Positions 17,868-26,800 of a stretch of DNA of 64,000 nucleotides are shown here, in pieces (within the stretch, counting starts at the first letter, position 1; the number at the start of each line of letters is the position of its first letter). The notes beneath the pieces were generated by a model. It ran no database searches, had not been told where the DNA came from, and saw only the letters and a program-made list of their open reading frames with translations. Source of the DNA: CAVSWT01 sp963775245 (lineage in GTDB: Bacteria > Bacteroidota > Ignavibacteria > Ignavibacteriales > Ignavibacteriaceae); contig CAVZID010000012.1 of the NCBI GenBank assembly GCA_963775245.1, positions 310,001 to 374,000 on the forward strand. The letters are read 5' to 3'. The position numbers and the translations under genes were made by a program.

Positions 17868-17897
17868 AAAAGGGCATCACTTCGGTGATGCCCTTTT
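17868..17897 (+). terminator. Strong rho-independent terminator after ferredoxin 2
   Basis: A 13-bp perfect stem AAAAGGGCATCAC and GTGATGCCCTTTT is closed by a stable TTCG tetraloop, with T residues in the 3' arm and after it. Upstream, 17778-17867 is G-rich without a recognisable gene. 17900-18196 shows nothing beyond AT-rich spacer. Confidence 0.9.
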
Positions 17898-18211
17898 TAG
17901 TTTTAAAATTGTTAAGAACTACTATACATTCCAACTACTAAACCAAATTATAAAAAAACTAATTTATTTATTCTTGAGAATGGCACTAATAAATTGCATC
18001 GCATAATTTAAAATAAACTCAATTTATTGGAGAAATTGGGTTTATGGTTTGCGAAATTAAGAATGCCTGAAAAGAGAAGATTGGTGATAAAGGTTACAAA
18101 GTTATATTCTATTCAAACTTATTGTTTTTTGTGTATGTCTAAATTTATAAAAAGTAAAAAAAAATAACAGGCTTATTTTTTTTAATAAATAAAGTTATGC
18201 GGAGGTACAAA

Positions 18212-18970
18212 ATGAAAAAGAATGATTTTTTTAGAATAATATTATTTGTGATAATATCTATTTTCTTTGTCTCAAGTATTTCAATTGCACAAGAAAATAA
18301 TGAATCATTTAAAACGATTAAGATTTATGTCCAATATAACCTGGCAAAAGATGGATTGCTTGATGAAAATGATATTAGTGTAGATGTTGATAGCAATAAT
18401 CTATTTTTGAATGGTATGGTAAAAACAATTGCAGATAAAAATGAAGCGGCAGAGGATGCAGAATCGGTTAGTGCAGATTTCAGTGTTATAAATAATTTGA
18501 AAATTGCATCAACTAATTTATCACCGGATGAAATAGTTAAAGATGTTATGAACAATATTTATAACAACACTTTCTATGGCATTTTTGATTATGTTACTGC
18601 AAGTTATAATAATGGAGTCCTTACACTAAGCGGCTATGTACATCTTCCATGGTTTATTAATACATTTCAAAAAGAAGCTGAAAAAGTTCCCGGTATTTTA
18701 GAAATTAAAAATGAAATTAAAAAAACATTTGGGCCTGGAAGGATAGGAATTATGGCTGCAAGATATGTTTATAGTGATCCGGCTTTTCAAGGATATGCTT
18801 TTTCTGTTAATCCTCCAATTCATATAATAGTAAATAACGGAAGTGTACTATTATTTGGAAAAGTGAATTCGGAAATTGAAAGCAGTATGGCTGCTAATTT
18901 AATCAGGTTTAAGACAGATGCTTTTGATGTAATAAATAATTTGTCAATTAATTCCTCTAGTAAATCATAA
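18212..18970 (+). CDS. Exported BON-domain protein
   Basis: About 252 aa with a signal peptide (MKKNDFFRIILFVIISIFFVSSISIAQ). GGAGG at 18201-18205 fixes the start at the ATG at 18212, since the ATG at 18197 lies before that ribosome-binding site. Three BON-like units of about 60 residues can be traced. Their marks are IYVQYNLAKDGLLDENDISVDVD with LNGMVKTIADKNEAAEDAESV, then LTLSGYVHLPW, then LLFGKVNSEIESSMAANLIR. BON domains bind phospholipid or other envelope surfaces, as in OsmY. A periplasmic role in envelope stress is inferred. Confidence 0.82.
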   Translation: MKKNDFFRIILFVIISIFFVSSISIAQENNESFKTIKIYVQYNLAKDGLLDENDISVDVDSNNLFLNGMVKTIADKNEAAEDAESVSADFSVINNLKIASTNLSPDEIVKDVMNNIYNNTFYGIFDYVTASYNNGVLTLSGYVHLPWFINTFQKEAEKVPGILEIKNEIKKTFGPGRIGIMAARYVYSDPAFQGYAFSVNPPIHIIVNNGSVLLFGKVNSEIESSMAANLIRFKTDAFDVINNLSINSSSKS

Positions 18971-19167
18971 TTGATTTTATAAATCTGAAAAACAATCTAT
19001 AAGTAATTTTTAAAGTTTATTCAAAATCTGGTTTAAAATTTAAACAAACAGCAAACATTTAAGTCGTATTTATTATTATGGATTTCATATAAATAAAAAT
19101 TATATTAAATTGATCCGGTAATCCTTCACGCAAGTAATTAATCTAATATCCTCGAAAGGAAAAGAAT

Positions 19168-19890
19168 ATGCTAACTCAGGGTTCTTACGAAAAAGCTAAA
19201 TTATATGCTAAGACTCACGACAAAGATCTAGGCAAAATAAAAATTAAATCGGGGATTTGCGTTACCATTTCTCGTGAAAGTGGTGCAGGTGCTGATAGAG
19301 TCAGCCATCATTTATTAAACTTTTTTGAAAAAAGGCATAAAGCTAACACGCCTCATTGGACAGTATTTGACAGGAATTTAATTGATAAAGTTTTAGAAGA
19401 TCATAATCTTCCACAAAGATTAAGTGAAGTGTTACAGGAAAAAAAGGTATCTGTTGTAAGCTCTATGATGAATGAATGGTTAAGCGGTGAGCCTTCAACT
19501 TGGAATTTAATTCATAAGACAACTCAAACAATTTTACAGCTTGGAAAAAACGGGAATGCTATAATAATCGGCAGAGGAGGAAATATTATTACCCGTAAGC
19601 TGCCAAATGGATTTCATGTCAGGTTAGTTGCACCATTGGAAAAAAGAATTGAGCATATAAAAGAACTTTATAATTTTAATTATGATGAAGCAGCGGATTT
19701 TATTAAGAAAGAAGATTTTTCCAGAAGCAGATATTTAATGTCAACTTTCGGAAAAAATATTGAAGATACTCTTTACTATGATTTAATTGTTAATACCAGC
19801 AGTTTTGGATATGATGGTTCTGCAGAAATTATCGGAAAGGCGATTATAAAAAAATTTCCTAGTTCCTTTACTGAGGAAATATTAATGTAA
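19168..19890 (+). CDS. Cytidylate kinase-like family protein
   Basis: A 240-aa P-loop nucleotide-kinase relative of the Cytidylate_kin2 group. The phosphate-binding stretch CVTISRESGAGADRVSHHLL is a variant P-loop. Later motifs are TVFDRNLIDKVL, GRGGNIITRKLPNGFHVRLVAP and the lid-like SRYLMSTFGKN. The group is widespread, but its substrate is not firmly known, and CMP phosphorylation is not assured. AAAGGAAAAG precedes the ATG. Confidence 0.82.
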   Translation: MLTQGSYEKAKLYAKTHDKDLGKIKIKSGICVTISRESGAGADRVSHHLLNFFEKRHKANTPHWTVFDRNLIDKVLEDHNLPQRLSEVLQEKKVSVVSSMMNEWLSGEPSTWNLIHKTTQTILQLGKNGNAIIIGRGGNIITRKLPNGFHVRLVAPLEKRIEHIKELYNFNYDEAADFIKKEDFSRSRYLMSTFGKNIEDTLYYDLIVNTSSFGYDGSAEIIGKAIIKKFPSSFTEEILM

Positions 19891-19939
19891 TTTAGTTAAG
19901 AAAAAAAGTTCTCTGGATTTAAATTATTTTACTATCAAT

Positions 19940-20332
19940 CTAATTTTTTTGCTGATCTAGTAATTTTAATTGCAAATCGACATAAGCTAATACTTGTGCG
20001 GTAGCCTCCTTAGTACTGTTCTGAGCATCCATCATATTTTTTATCCAGTACATTGCTCCTAACTTCTTCACACGTATAGCTTTAATCTCTGAAGATGTTT
20101 TCATATCTAATAAATCTTCATCAAAATTTTCTGAAAGAGTAATTACGTCTTTAAGTTCAAAGCTTGAAGAAATGTAGCTTTCCTCCAAATATTTAAATGC
20201 TTTTGTAATTGTTGTTTCGTAGTTGCCTAGATTATAATCTTCTCTAATTTTTTCTAATAAATCTGTTCTGGAAATGATTGAGTCGATCTTTTGAGGTTGA
20301 GACTGAAATTGTAACAATTTTTTGTCTGCCAT
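19940..20332 (-). CDS. Conserved-looking hypothetical protein
   Basis: A 130-aa soluble, mostly helical, acidic-to-neutral protein without signal, membrane segment or known motif. GGAAAG lies just before the ATG. Heptad-like stretches occur near DLLEKIREDYNLGNYETTITKAFKY's region and in the C-terminal LAYVDLQLKLLDQQKN. I do not recognise the family. It stands alone between a kinase-like gene and an MBL hydrolase; 20333-20551 holds AT-rich spacer only. Confidence 0.6.
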   Translation of the reverse strand: MADKKLLQFQSQPQKIDSIISRTDLLEKIREDYNLGNYETTITKAFKYLEESYISSSFELKDVITLSENFDEDLLDMKTSSEIKAIRVKKLGAMYWIKNMMDAQNSTKEATAQVLAYVDLQLKLLDQQKN

Positions 20333-20551
20333 TACTTTCCTTTGATTTTTATGGATAATTTAATTCTTTTTATAACTGATTTTGATTATGTATCTTTAGA
20401 CTCAATTTTATATGAAAATAAGTTTCATTTTTTCATAAAATCATTTGGTTGTAATCACGATTACAAATAAGCATAGTACATAAAATCAGTGTGAAAATTA
20501 TAATTTGCGGTAAAAATATACACAAAATCTATTCCATTTAAACGTTTCAGT

Positions 20552-21397
20552 ATGAAAGTAGGAAAGTTCAAATTGCATATTGTGAATTCAGGCAGTTTTG
20601 CTTTGGATGGCGGTGCAATGTTCGGGATAATCCCAAAAACATTGTGGCAGAAAAGTAATCCGCCGGATGAAAAAAACAGAATTCCATTGGTTACAAGGAA
20701 TTTATTACTTACTTCGGAAAGTAAAAAAATCCTAATCGATACGGGAATGGGTGATAAATGGGATGTTAGGTCTAAAGATATTTACCGGATAGATCAGTCC
20801 GAAAATTCAATGGAAAACTCATTGAAAAGTGTTGGAATTACAGCGGAAGAAATTACAGATGTAATATTCACTCATTTGCATTTTGATCACGCCGGCGGTG
20901 GAGTAAAGCATGAAAATGGTAAATTCGTTCCAGCATTTCCAAATGCAAAATATCATGTTCAAAAAAGAAATTATGAATGGGCAATTTCTCCTTCTGAAAG
21001 AGATTCGGGGAGTTATATAAAAAAGAATTTTGTTCCATTAATGGATGAAGGTGTTTTAAATTTAATTGAAGGTGAAAAAATATTTGATGACGAAATTGAA
21101 TTTATGATTGTAAATGGTCATACTTTTGCCCAACAGATCTTAAAAATATCCGATTCATCAAATACAATTTTATTTTGTGGGGATATGTTTCCAACTTCAT
21201 CTCATGTCAGTTTACCTTATGTAATGGGGTATGATTTGCAGCCATTGGTTACAGTTGAAGAAAAGAAAAAAATATTACCGGTTGCTATTGAAGAGAATTG
21301 GAAATTATTTTTAGAACATGATCCATACAGCGCTGTAATTACAGTTAAAAGAACAGATAAAGGTTTTGACACTAATGAAAAATCTGAATCTCTCTGA
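20552..21397 (+). CDS. MBL-fold metallo-hydrolase
   Basis: A 281-aa metallo-beta-lactamase-fold hydrolase. The metal-binding signature THLHFDHAGG is present, with further ligands in VNGHTFAQQIL, FCGDMFPTSSHV and FLEHDPYSAV. The general form resembles quorum-quenching or glyoxalase II-like hydrolases, but the substrate cannot be inferred. It overlaps the Rieske gene by 23 bases, and queG follows, so the three form one transcription unit. Confidence 0.88.
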   Translation: MKVGKFKLHIVNSGSFALDGGAMFGIIPKTLWQKSNPPDEKNRIPLVTRNLLLTSESKKILIDTGMGDKWDVRSKDIYRIDQSENSMENSLKSVGITAEEITDVIFTHLHFDHAGGGVKHENGKFVPAFPNAKYHVQKRNYEWAISPSERDSGSYIKKNFVPLMDEGVLNLIEGEKIFDDEIEFMIVNGHTFAQQILKISDSSNTILFCGDMFPTSSHVSLPYVMGYDLQPLVTVEEKKKILPVAIEENWKLFLEHDPYSAVITVKRTDKGFDTNEKSESL

Positions 21398-21734
21398 AGA
21401 AATAATTTCTGAAGGTTTTATAAAAATATGTTCTATTAATGATCTTACAGAAAAGATAGGAAAAAGATTTATTATTGATGATGTAGATATTGCTGCATTT
21501 AAAATAGATGAAAAAATATTTGTAGTAAGTAATATTTGCCCTCACCAGCATTCACCGCTGATCTTTGATAGTTTTGTTGAAGATGAATGTGTCGTTTGTC
21601 CGGCACATGGCTGGATGTTCAATATTAGAACCGGTAAAACACCAATGGGGTATGGTGGACTGGATATTTTTGAAGTAAAAACAATTGATAATGATGTTTA
21701 TGCTAAAGTAACGAAGAAGAATTATAATTGGTGA
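21375..21734 (+). CDS. Rieske [2Fe-2S] ferredoxin-like protein
   Basis: A single-domain Rieske protein of about 119 aa starting at the ATG at 21375 inside the MBL gene's 3' end. The cluster ligands are CPHQHSPL and CPAHGWMFN (C-x-H and C-x2-H), and the end GGLDIFEVKTIDNDVYAKV fits NirD/BphF-like small Rieske proteins. It would pass electrons within a redox enzyme, but no oxygenase or nitrite reductase subunit is nearby. It is likely coupled to the MBL hydrolase by overlap. Confidence 0.88.
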   Translation: MKNLNLSEEIISEGFIKICSINDLTEKIGKRFIIDDVDIAAFKIDEKIFVVSNICPHQHSPLIFDSFVEDECVVCPAHGWMFNIRTGKTPMGYGGLDIFEVKTIDNDVYAKVTKKNYNW

Positions 21735-21741
21735 TTTTTTA

Positions 21742-22671
21742 ATGAATTTAACAAATGAAATTGTAATTGAAAAAGCAAAACAAATAGGATTTGATCTTGT
21801 TGGATTTGCAAAGGCAGAGGAGCTTAAAAACGAAACTGAAAAGCTTAATGAATGGCTTGAATTGGGCTATCATGCGGACATGAAATACATGTCACAAAAT
21901 TTAGAAAAAAGAAAAGATATAAAAAATATTTTAAGTTCAGCAGAAAGCGTAATTTCTTTAGGTTTAAATTATTATACTGATGAGTCTCATTCCCACATCA
22001 CATCAAAAGGAAAAATTTCCCGTTATGCCTGGGGGAAAGATTATCATTTAATCATTTGGGAAAAACTAGATAAGCTAATTGAAGAATTAAAAAAAATAAG
22101 ACCCGATTTTGAAGCTGCTTCTTATGTTGATACCGGCCCTGTTATGGATAAAGTTTGGGCTGTAAAAAGTAGCCTTGGCTGGCTGGGTAAACATACAAAT
22201 GTAATTAACAGAGAGATTGGAAGCTGGTTTTTTATTGCTAATATTATTTGTAATAAAAAATTTAAATATGGTAATCCTATTGAAGATTACTGTGGTTCCT
22301 GTACTGCATGTATTGACGCTTGCCCTACCAATGCTATTGTAAAGCCTTATGTTTTAGATTCTAATAAATGTATTTCATATCTTACCATTGAAAACAAAGG
22401 AGAAATATCAAAAGAATTTAAGGGTAAATTTGATAATTGGATTTTTGGATGTGATATATGTCAGGACATTTGTCCCTGGAATAATAAATTTTCCACTGAA
22501 ACTATAAATAACAATTTCATTCCACAGAATAGTAACAAAGAAATTGAATTTGATGAAATTATGGAAATGACTCAGGAACAATTTAGTAAAAGATTTAAAA
22601 ATAGTCCCGTTAAAAGAACAAAGCTAAAGGGGTTAAAAAGGAATGCTTCCTTTATTGCTGAATCAAAGTAG
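21742..22671 (+). CDS. queG: Epoxyqueuosine reductase
   Basis: This cobalamin- and Fe-S-dependent enzyme performs the last step of queuosine synthesis in tRNA, reducing epoxyqueuosine. The N-terminal part has LGLNYYTD and ISRYAWGKDYH. The middle motif DTGPVMDKVWA carries the family aspartate. Two [4Fe-4S] motifs follow: CGSCTACIDACPTNAI and CDICQDICPWNNKF. At 309 aa it is slightly short of the typical form with C-terminal HEAT repeats. It lies seven bases after the Rieske gene. Confidence 0.94.
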   Translation: MNLTNEIVIEKAKQIGFDLVGFAKAEELKNETEKLNEWLELGYHADMKYMSQNLEKRKDIKNILSSAESVISLGLNYYTDESHSHITSKGKISRYAWGKDYHLIIWEKLDKLIEELKKIRPDFEAASYVDTGPVMDKVWAVKSSLGWLGKHTNVINREIGSWFFIANIICNKKFKYGNPIEDYCGSCTACIDACPTNAIVKPYVLDSNKCISYLTIENKGEISKEFKGKFDNWIFGCDICQDICPWNNKFSTETINNNFIPQNSNKEIEFDEIMEMTQEQFSKRFKNSPVKRTKLKGLKRNASFIAESK

Positions 22672-22782
22672 TTTGAAACTTTTTTATTCAAATAGAATCT
22701 AATGAAATGGAATATATATATTTAAAAACAAAAAATTATTAAATTAAAATAGTTATTAAAGAAATTATTGAACGGAGTAGAA

Positions 22783-23754
22783 ATGTCAGAAAGCAATAAT
22801 CATCATAAAGTAATCATCATTGGTTCAGGGCCCGCTGGATTTACAGCAGCTCTTTACACTGGACGAGCAAATTTAGAACCTATTATTTTTGAAGGAATGC
22901 AGCCGGGTGGGCAATTAACAATTACGACCGAAGTTGAAAATTATCCTGGATTTGAGCAAGGAATTCAAGGGCCGATGTTAATGGATGTAATGCGCAAACA
23001 AGCGCATAGATTTGGAGCAAAATCAATTTATAAAGAAGTTGTTGATGTAGATTTTTCACAGCGTCCATTTACAGTTAATACTTATGATGAAACACATACA
23101 GCAGATGCAATTATAATTGCAACAGGTGCGTCCGCAAGATTACTGGGGCTTGAAAGTGAAAGTAAATATATGGGATATGGTGTTTCTGCTTGTGCAACTT
23201 GCGATGGGTTTTTCTTTAAAAACCAAAAAGTAATTGTAGTTGGCGGCGGCGACACGGCTATGGAAGAAGCTAATTTCTTAACAAAGTTTGCTTCGGAAGT
23301 TACCATCATTCATCGCCGCGATGAATTTAGAGCTTCTAAGATTATGATTGAAAGAGCAAAAAGAAATCCTAAAATAAAATTATTAACAAACAAAGTTGTT
23401 AAAGAAGTTTTAGGAAAAGAAGAGAATGGCAGAAAAGTAATGACAGGAGTTATTCTTCAAGATACAAAAGATAACAGCACCGAAGAATTTGCCGCCGATG
23501 GATTATTTATTGGCATCGGCCATAAACCAAATACTGAATTATTTAAAGACATTTTAGATTTGGATGAAACTGGTTATTTAAAAGTTGTTCCGGGAACATC
23601 GCACACAAAAATTGAAGGCATTTTTGCTGCAGGTGATGTTTCTGATAAAGTTTATCGTCAAGCTGTTACTGCTGCTGGTTCGGGTTGTATGGCTGCAATC
23701 GATACAGAAAGATGGCTGCAAGAACAAGAAGTTGAACTTCAAAACGCCTCTTAA
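22783..23754 (+). CDS. trxB: Thioredoxin reductase
   Basis: An NADPH- and FAD-dependent reductase of about 323 aa that keeps thioredoxin reduced. The FAD-binding motif VIIIGSGPAGFTAALYTGRA, the redox-active pair in CATCDGFFF, the NADPH motif VVGGGDTAMEEA with HRRDEFRAS, and the C-terminal GIFAAGDVSDKVYRQAVTA are all present. The ATG at 22783 follows GGAG, so the upstream TTG is not needed. The stop codon lies inside a hairpin shared with the convergent DUF6249 gene. Confidence 0.97.
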   Translation: MSESNNHHKVIIIGSGPAGFTAALYTGRANLEPIIFEGMQPGGQLTITTEVENYPGFEQGIQGPMLMDVMRKQAHRFGAKSIYKEVVDVDFSQRPFTVNTYDETHTADAIIIATGASARLLGLESESKYMGYGVSACATCDGFFFKNQKVIVVGGGDTAMEEANFLTKFASEVTIIHRRDEFRASKIMIERAKRNPKIKLLTNKVVKEVLGKEENGRKVMTGVILQDTKDNSTEEFAADGLFIGIGHKPNTELFKDILDLDETGYLKVVPGTSHTKIEGIFAAGDVSDKVYRQAVTAAGSGCMAAIDTERWLQEQEVELQNAS

Positions 23755-23767
23755 TTAGAGGCGTTTT
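23741..23767. terminator. Bidirectional terminator overlapping trxB and DUF6249 stops
   Basis: An 11-bp perfect stem AAAACGCCTCT and AGAGGCGTTTT has a five-base loop, and T runs in both directions. It contains the last trxB codons and the last codons of the opposite gene. Confidence 0.88.
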
Positions 23768-24119
23768 TCTTTTCGATATTTTCGTAATGTTTAACAGAAT
23801 ATCTGTTCGCTAATACAAAACCTAATCCTGTTCCTACAAATAACAAAAAAGGTATCCAATAGTTTTTATCCGTACTATCTTGAAGCATCATTCCTAATCC
23901 TAAACCAATTCCAAACCCCAAAACTACAATTCCAATTTTAATTAACCTATAAGGATCCTTTTTGCTTTCAAAAAACTCTTTAATTGATTTAGCGTCCAGC
24001 CCTTTATCAATTAACATTTGCCTTTCACGCGAACGGAAGTAAAAAAATGTAACTAAAATTAATCCAACAACTAATATGAAAATAATTGGGATAAAAACTC
24101 CGATTACTTCTGTAGCCAT
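23751..24119 (-). CDS. DUF6249 membrane protein
   Basis: A 122-aa protein with three predicted membrane segments (about 8-28, 62-80 and 90-108). A short cytoplasmic loop RSRERQMLIDKGLDAKSIKEFF is typical of DUF6249, small membrane proteins often found next to ECF sigma factor genes in Bacteroidota. Here the divergent neighbour is indeed an ECF sigma factor, so it may belong to that regulon. Function is unknown. Confidence 0.8.
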   Translation of the reverse strand: MATEVIGVFIPIIFILVVGLILVTFFYFRSRERQMLIDKGLDAKSIKEFFESKKDPYRLIKIGIVVLGFGIGLGLGMMLQDSTDKNYWIPFLLFVGTGLGFVLANRYSVKHYENIEKKNASN

Positions 24120-24164
24120 TTTTATGTCCTTTCAATTTGTTTCTATTGCTTATGACTATCGGAT

Positions 24165-24180
24165 TGTAACTTAGGTTACA
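24165..24180. promoter_or_regulatory. Inverted repeat TGTAAC-TTAG-GTTACA between DUF6249 and sigma gene
   Basis: A perfect 6-bp inverted repeat lies in the 170-base divergent spacer. A further GTAACC sits at 24251, near the sigma factor start. It could be a shared operator or part of an autoregulated promoter; this is inference. Confidence 0.4.
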
Positions 24181-24289
24181 CTGATTTGAAGAAATTGATT
24201 TTCACCTATTCTTAAAGTACTTTTCTTTAAAGGTTAAAAAGATTCTGGCAGTGTAACCTTTCAATTAAAAGAAGGGTCTAAAAAACCAG

Positions 24290-24856
24290 ATGAAAAATTT
24301 AAGCGATCTGGAAATAATAGAATCAGTTTTGCGCGGGAATCATTCTGATTTTTCTCTTCTGATTAATCGCTATAAAAATAAAGCATTTTCGCTTTTGAAG
24401 AGAATGTTAAAAAATGAAATGGAAGCTGAAGAAGTTCTTCAAGATTGTTTTTTGAAAGCATTTAATGGACTGAAAAATTTTAAACAGGAATCAAAATTCT
24501 CAACCTGGTTTTATCGTATAGTTTATAATTCAGCTTTAACAAAACTTTCAGTTCAAAAAAGAAAAATAACTAACGAAATGTCTTCTATAGATGAACATGT
24601 AGATTTGTTTGATGATGAAGATTTTAAAGTTTCTGAGCGAAAAGATTTTTCAGACTTCTTAAAAAATTTAATTGAAAAGCTTCCCGAAAAATACTCTGCT
24701 GTAATTAGCATGTTTTATATGGAAGAAATGAGCTGTGAGGAAATTAGTGAAGTTATGCAAATATCTGTTTCGAATGTAAAAGTTATTCTTTATAGAGCAC
24801 GGAATGCGTTGAGAGATGTTGTGGTTCAAAATAATTATTTAGAGGAATTATTATGA
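24290..24856 (+). CDS. ECF-type RNA polymerase sigma factor
   Basis: A 188-aa sigma-70 family factor with regions 2 and 4 only. Region 2 runs through LLINRYKNKAFSLLKRML, EAEEVLQDCFLKAFNGL and STWFYRIVYNSAL. Region 4 has LPEKYSAVISMFYMEEMSCEEISE and the helix-turn-helix SVSNVKVILYRARNALR. It overlaps the following gene by four bases (ATGA), a normal layout for a sigma/anti-sigma pair. Confidence 0.93.
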   Translation: MKNLSDLEIIESVLRGNHSDFSLLINRYKNKAFSLLKRMLKNEMEAEEVLQDCFLKAFNGLKNFKQESKFSTWFYRIVYNSALTKLSVQKRKITNEMSSIDEHVDLFDDEDFKVSERKDFSDFLKNLIEKLPEKYSAVISMFYMEEMSCEEISEVMQISVSNVKVILYRARNALRDVVVQNNYLEELL

Positions 24857-25377
24857 TTAAGCTAACTAATGACATTCTAAATAAATTTATTGATAATGAT
24901 CTTGATTGGGAAACTAATCAAGTTGTTAAGGAACAATTAAAAAATTCACCTGAAGATTTACGAAAATTAAATGAGCTTCAAAAAGTTCATTTTGGATTGC
25001 AGAATATACAAGCTGATGAAATCAGTGAACAGTTTACTTCCAACATAATGGAAAAAATTTTAAAGAAAACTAAAGTTAAAAAAACAGATAAATATTTTGT
25101 GATTTCAATTTCTTCTTTTATGGGACTGATTATAGCCGTTATAATAGGAGTAGTTTTATCACAAATAATTAGTTCACCTCCTAATCCTTCTACAGTCTCT
25201 TTTGGCGACAAAATCACAGGTTTTGTTTCTGAAATAATTTCAGTTGTTAATAATATCTTTACCGCAAAAAGTATTTCGATTTTCGGGATGATAATTTCAC
25301 TTGGACTCATTATCAGCATTTTTACTTTATATGAAAATCATAAACGGGCAAAAGATAGTTTAAGCAAACTGAATTAA
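24853..25377 (+). CDS. Probable membrane anti-sigma factor
   Basis: A 174-aa protein with a cytoplasmic N-terminal domain of about 75 residues and two membrane segments (about 77-102 and 142-162). The N-terminus (DNDLDWETNQVVKEQLKNSPEDLRKLNEL) resembles the sigma-binding part of anti-sigma factors but has no zinc-binding HxxxCxxC. Assignment rests mainly on the four-base overlap with the ECF gene. Its regulatory signal is unknown. Confidence 0.72.
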   Translation: MIKLTNDILNKFIDNDLDWETNQVVKEQLKNSPEDLRKLNELQKVHFGLQNIQADEISEQFTSNIMEKILKKTKVKKTDKYFVISISSFMGLIIAVIIGVVLSQIISSPPNPSTVSFGDKITGFVSEIISVVNNIFTAKSISIFGMIISLGLIISIFTLYENHKRAKDSLSKLN

Positions 25378-25398
25378 ACATTATTTGAATATCACTTT

Positions 25399-25428
25399 AA
25401 ATGGCTGTTAATACTATAGCCATTTTTT
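25399..25428 (+). terminator. Rho-independent terminator after the sigma/anti-sigma operon
   Basis: AAATGGCT and AGCCATTT form an 8-bp stem with an 11-base loop followed by a run of T. Confidence 0.7.
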
Positions 25429-25460
25429 GTTTTAAATTTAAGATTCACCTCGAAATATTT

Positions 25461-25468
25461 TATCTTTG
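25461..25468 (+). promoter_or_regulatory. Candidate -7 element (TATCTTTG) before ybjQ-like gene
   Basis: A TAnnTTTG match lies 31 bases before the start codon, a normal leader length. Confidence 0.5.
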
Positions 25469-25499
25469 TTTAATAATCATAAAAAATTAAGGAGAAGAA

Positions 25500-25823
25500 A
25501 TGCTTGTAGTAACAACACCATCCGTTGAAGGTAAAAAGGTTTCCAAATACATAGGAATAGTTAGTGGTGAAGCAATATTGGGTGCTAATATATTTAAAGA
25601 TTTCTTCGCTGGGATAAGAGACATAGTCGGTGGCAGGTCCGCTGCTTATGAAAAAGAATTACGTAGTGCAAAAGATATTGCAATCCAGGAAATGTCGGAC
25701 CAGGCACAAGCATTGGGTGGTAATGCAGTTTTAGCAGTTGATTTGGATTATGAAACAATCGGAGGCGGCAGCGGAAATATGCTGATGGTAACCGCCAGCG
25801 GAACAGCAGTTGTACTTGATTAA
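25500..25823 (+). CDS. YbjQ/DUF74 family protein
   Basis: A 107-aa member of the YbjQ family, homopentameric proteins sometimes labelled heavy-metal-binding. The pattern VEGKKVSKYIGIVSGEAILGAN, a repeat-rich centre RSAAYEKELRSAKDIAIQEM, and GGNAVLAVDLDYE is characteristic. Function in cells is unsettled. AAGGAG lies directly before the ATG. It has its own promoter-like element and precedes era by 21 bases. Confidence 0.88.
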   Translation: MLVVTTPSVEGKKVSKYIGIVSGEAILGANIFKDFFAGIRDIVGGRSAAYEKELRSAKDIAIQEMSDQAQALGGNAVLAVDLDYETIGGGSGNMLMVTASGTAVVLD

Positions 25824-25844
25824 CTTAAATTTGATTGAAAGAAT

Positions 25845-26756
25845 ATGATGAATCATAAATCCGGTTATGCTGCAATAATAGGTTTACCAAACGCAGGTAA
25901 ATCAACATTAATGAATAATTTGCTTGGGCAAAAGATTTCAATTATAACTTCAAAGCCTCAAACCACACGTAAAAATATTTTAGGAATTCTTTCTGAAAAT
26001 GATTACCAAATTATTTTTCTTGATACCCCTGGTATTTTAAAACCAAATTATCTTCTACAAGAAAAGATGATGGATTTTGTTGGACAATCAGTAAAAGATG
26101 CTGATGTTATAATTTTTATAGTTGATTTAGGTAATGATCTCGAAGGCAAAAAATTATTTAAAGAAGAATTTGCTGGAAATGTTTTGATAAAAAATAAAAA
26201 ACCGAAAATTCTTCTTTTAAATAAAATTGATTTAACAAATCAAGAAGCAACAAGCACTTTAATAAAGAAATATGAAGCTGAAGGAAATTTTTCTAAAGTA
26301 ATTCCAATTTCAGCATCACAAAATTTTAATTTAATTGAAGTAAAAAATTCAATTGTAGAATTATTACCAGAAGGCCCGACATATTATCCTGAAGATATAG
26401 TAGCTGATGAAAATGAAAGATTCTTTGTATCGGAAATAATTCGCGAAAAAGTCTTGGAGCAATACCAGGAAGAAATACCATACAGTGTTGAGATTGTTAT
26501 AAATGAATTTAAAGAACGTGATGATAAAAAGAATTTTATCCGTGCAGAGATAATTGTCGAAAGAGAAAGTCAAAAAGGTATTATAATCGGAAAGCAGGGA
26601 ACAGCAATTAAAAAATTAGGTGAGAAATCAAGAGAAGCCATTGAAGAATTCTTGCAGCACCCTGTATTTCTTGAGCTGCGTGTGAAAGTCGGCAATAAAT
26701 GGCGAAGCGATGAAAAACAATTAAAATCTTTTGGATACTCAAAAGACAAGCAATAA
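25845..26756 (+). CDS. era: GTPase Era
   Basis: An essential GTPase that binds the 3' end of 16S rRNA during small-subunit assembly. The G1 motif GLPNAGKST, G2 region TSKPQTTRKNI, G3 DTPG and G4 LNKIDL are intact. The C-terminal KH domain carries GIIIGKQGTAIKKLG. The length of 303 aa is normal. It begins the block running to ltaE. Confidence 0.97.
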   Translation: MMNHKSGYAAIIGLPNAGKSTLMNNLLGQKISIITSKPQTTRKNILGILSENDYQIIFLDTPGILKPNYLLQEKMMDFVGQSVKDADVIIFIVDLGNDLEGKKLFKEEFAGNVLIKNKKPKILLLNKIDLTNQEATSTLIKKYEAEGNFSKVIPISASQNFNLIEVKNSIVELLPEGPTYYPEDIVADENERFFVSEIIREKVLEQYQEEIPYSVEIVINEFKERDDKKNFIRAEIIVERESQKGIIIGKQGTAIKKLGEKSREAIEEFLQHPVFLELRVKVGNKWRSDEKQLKSFGYSKDKQ

Positions 26757-26800
26757 AATTTTTAGATATTCAATTTCTTGCCAAATCATTTCCATTAAAA

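Noticed and set aside
17782..18006. Open frame of 74 codons after the second ferredoxin
   Set aside because: It runs straight through a strong TTCG-loop terminator, has no ribosome-binding site and no protein-like composition.
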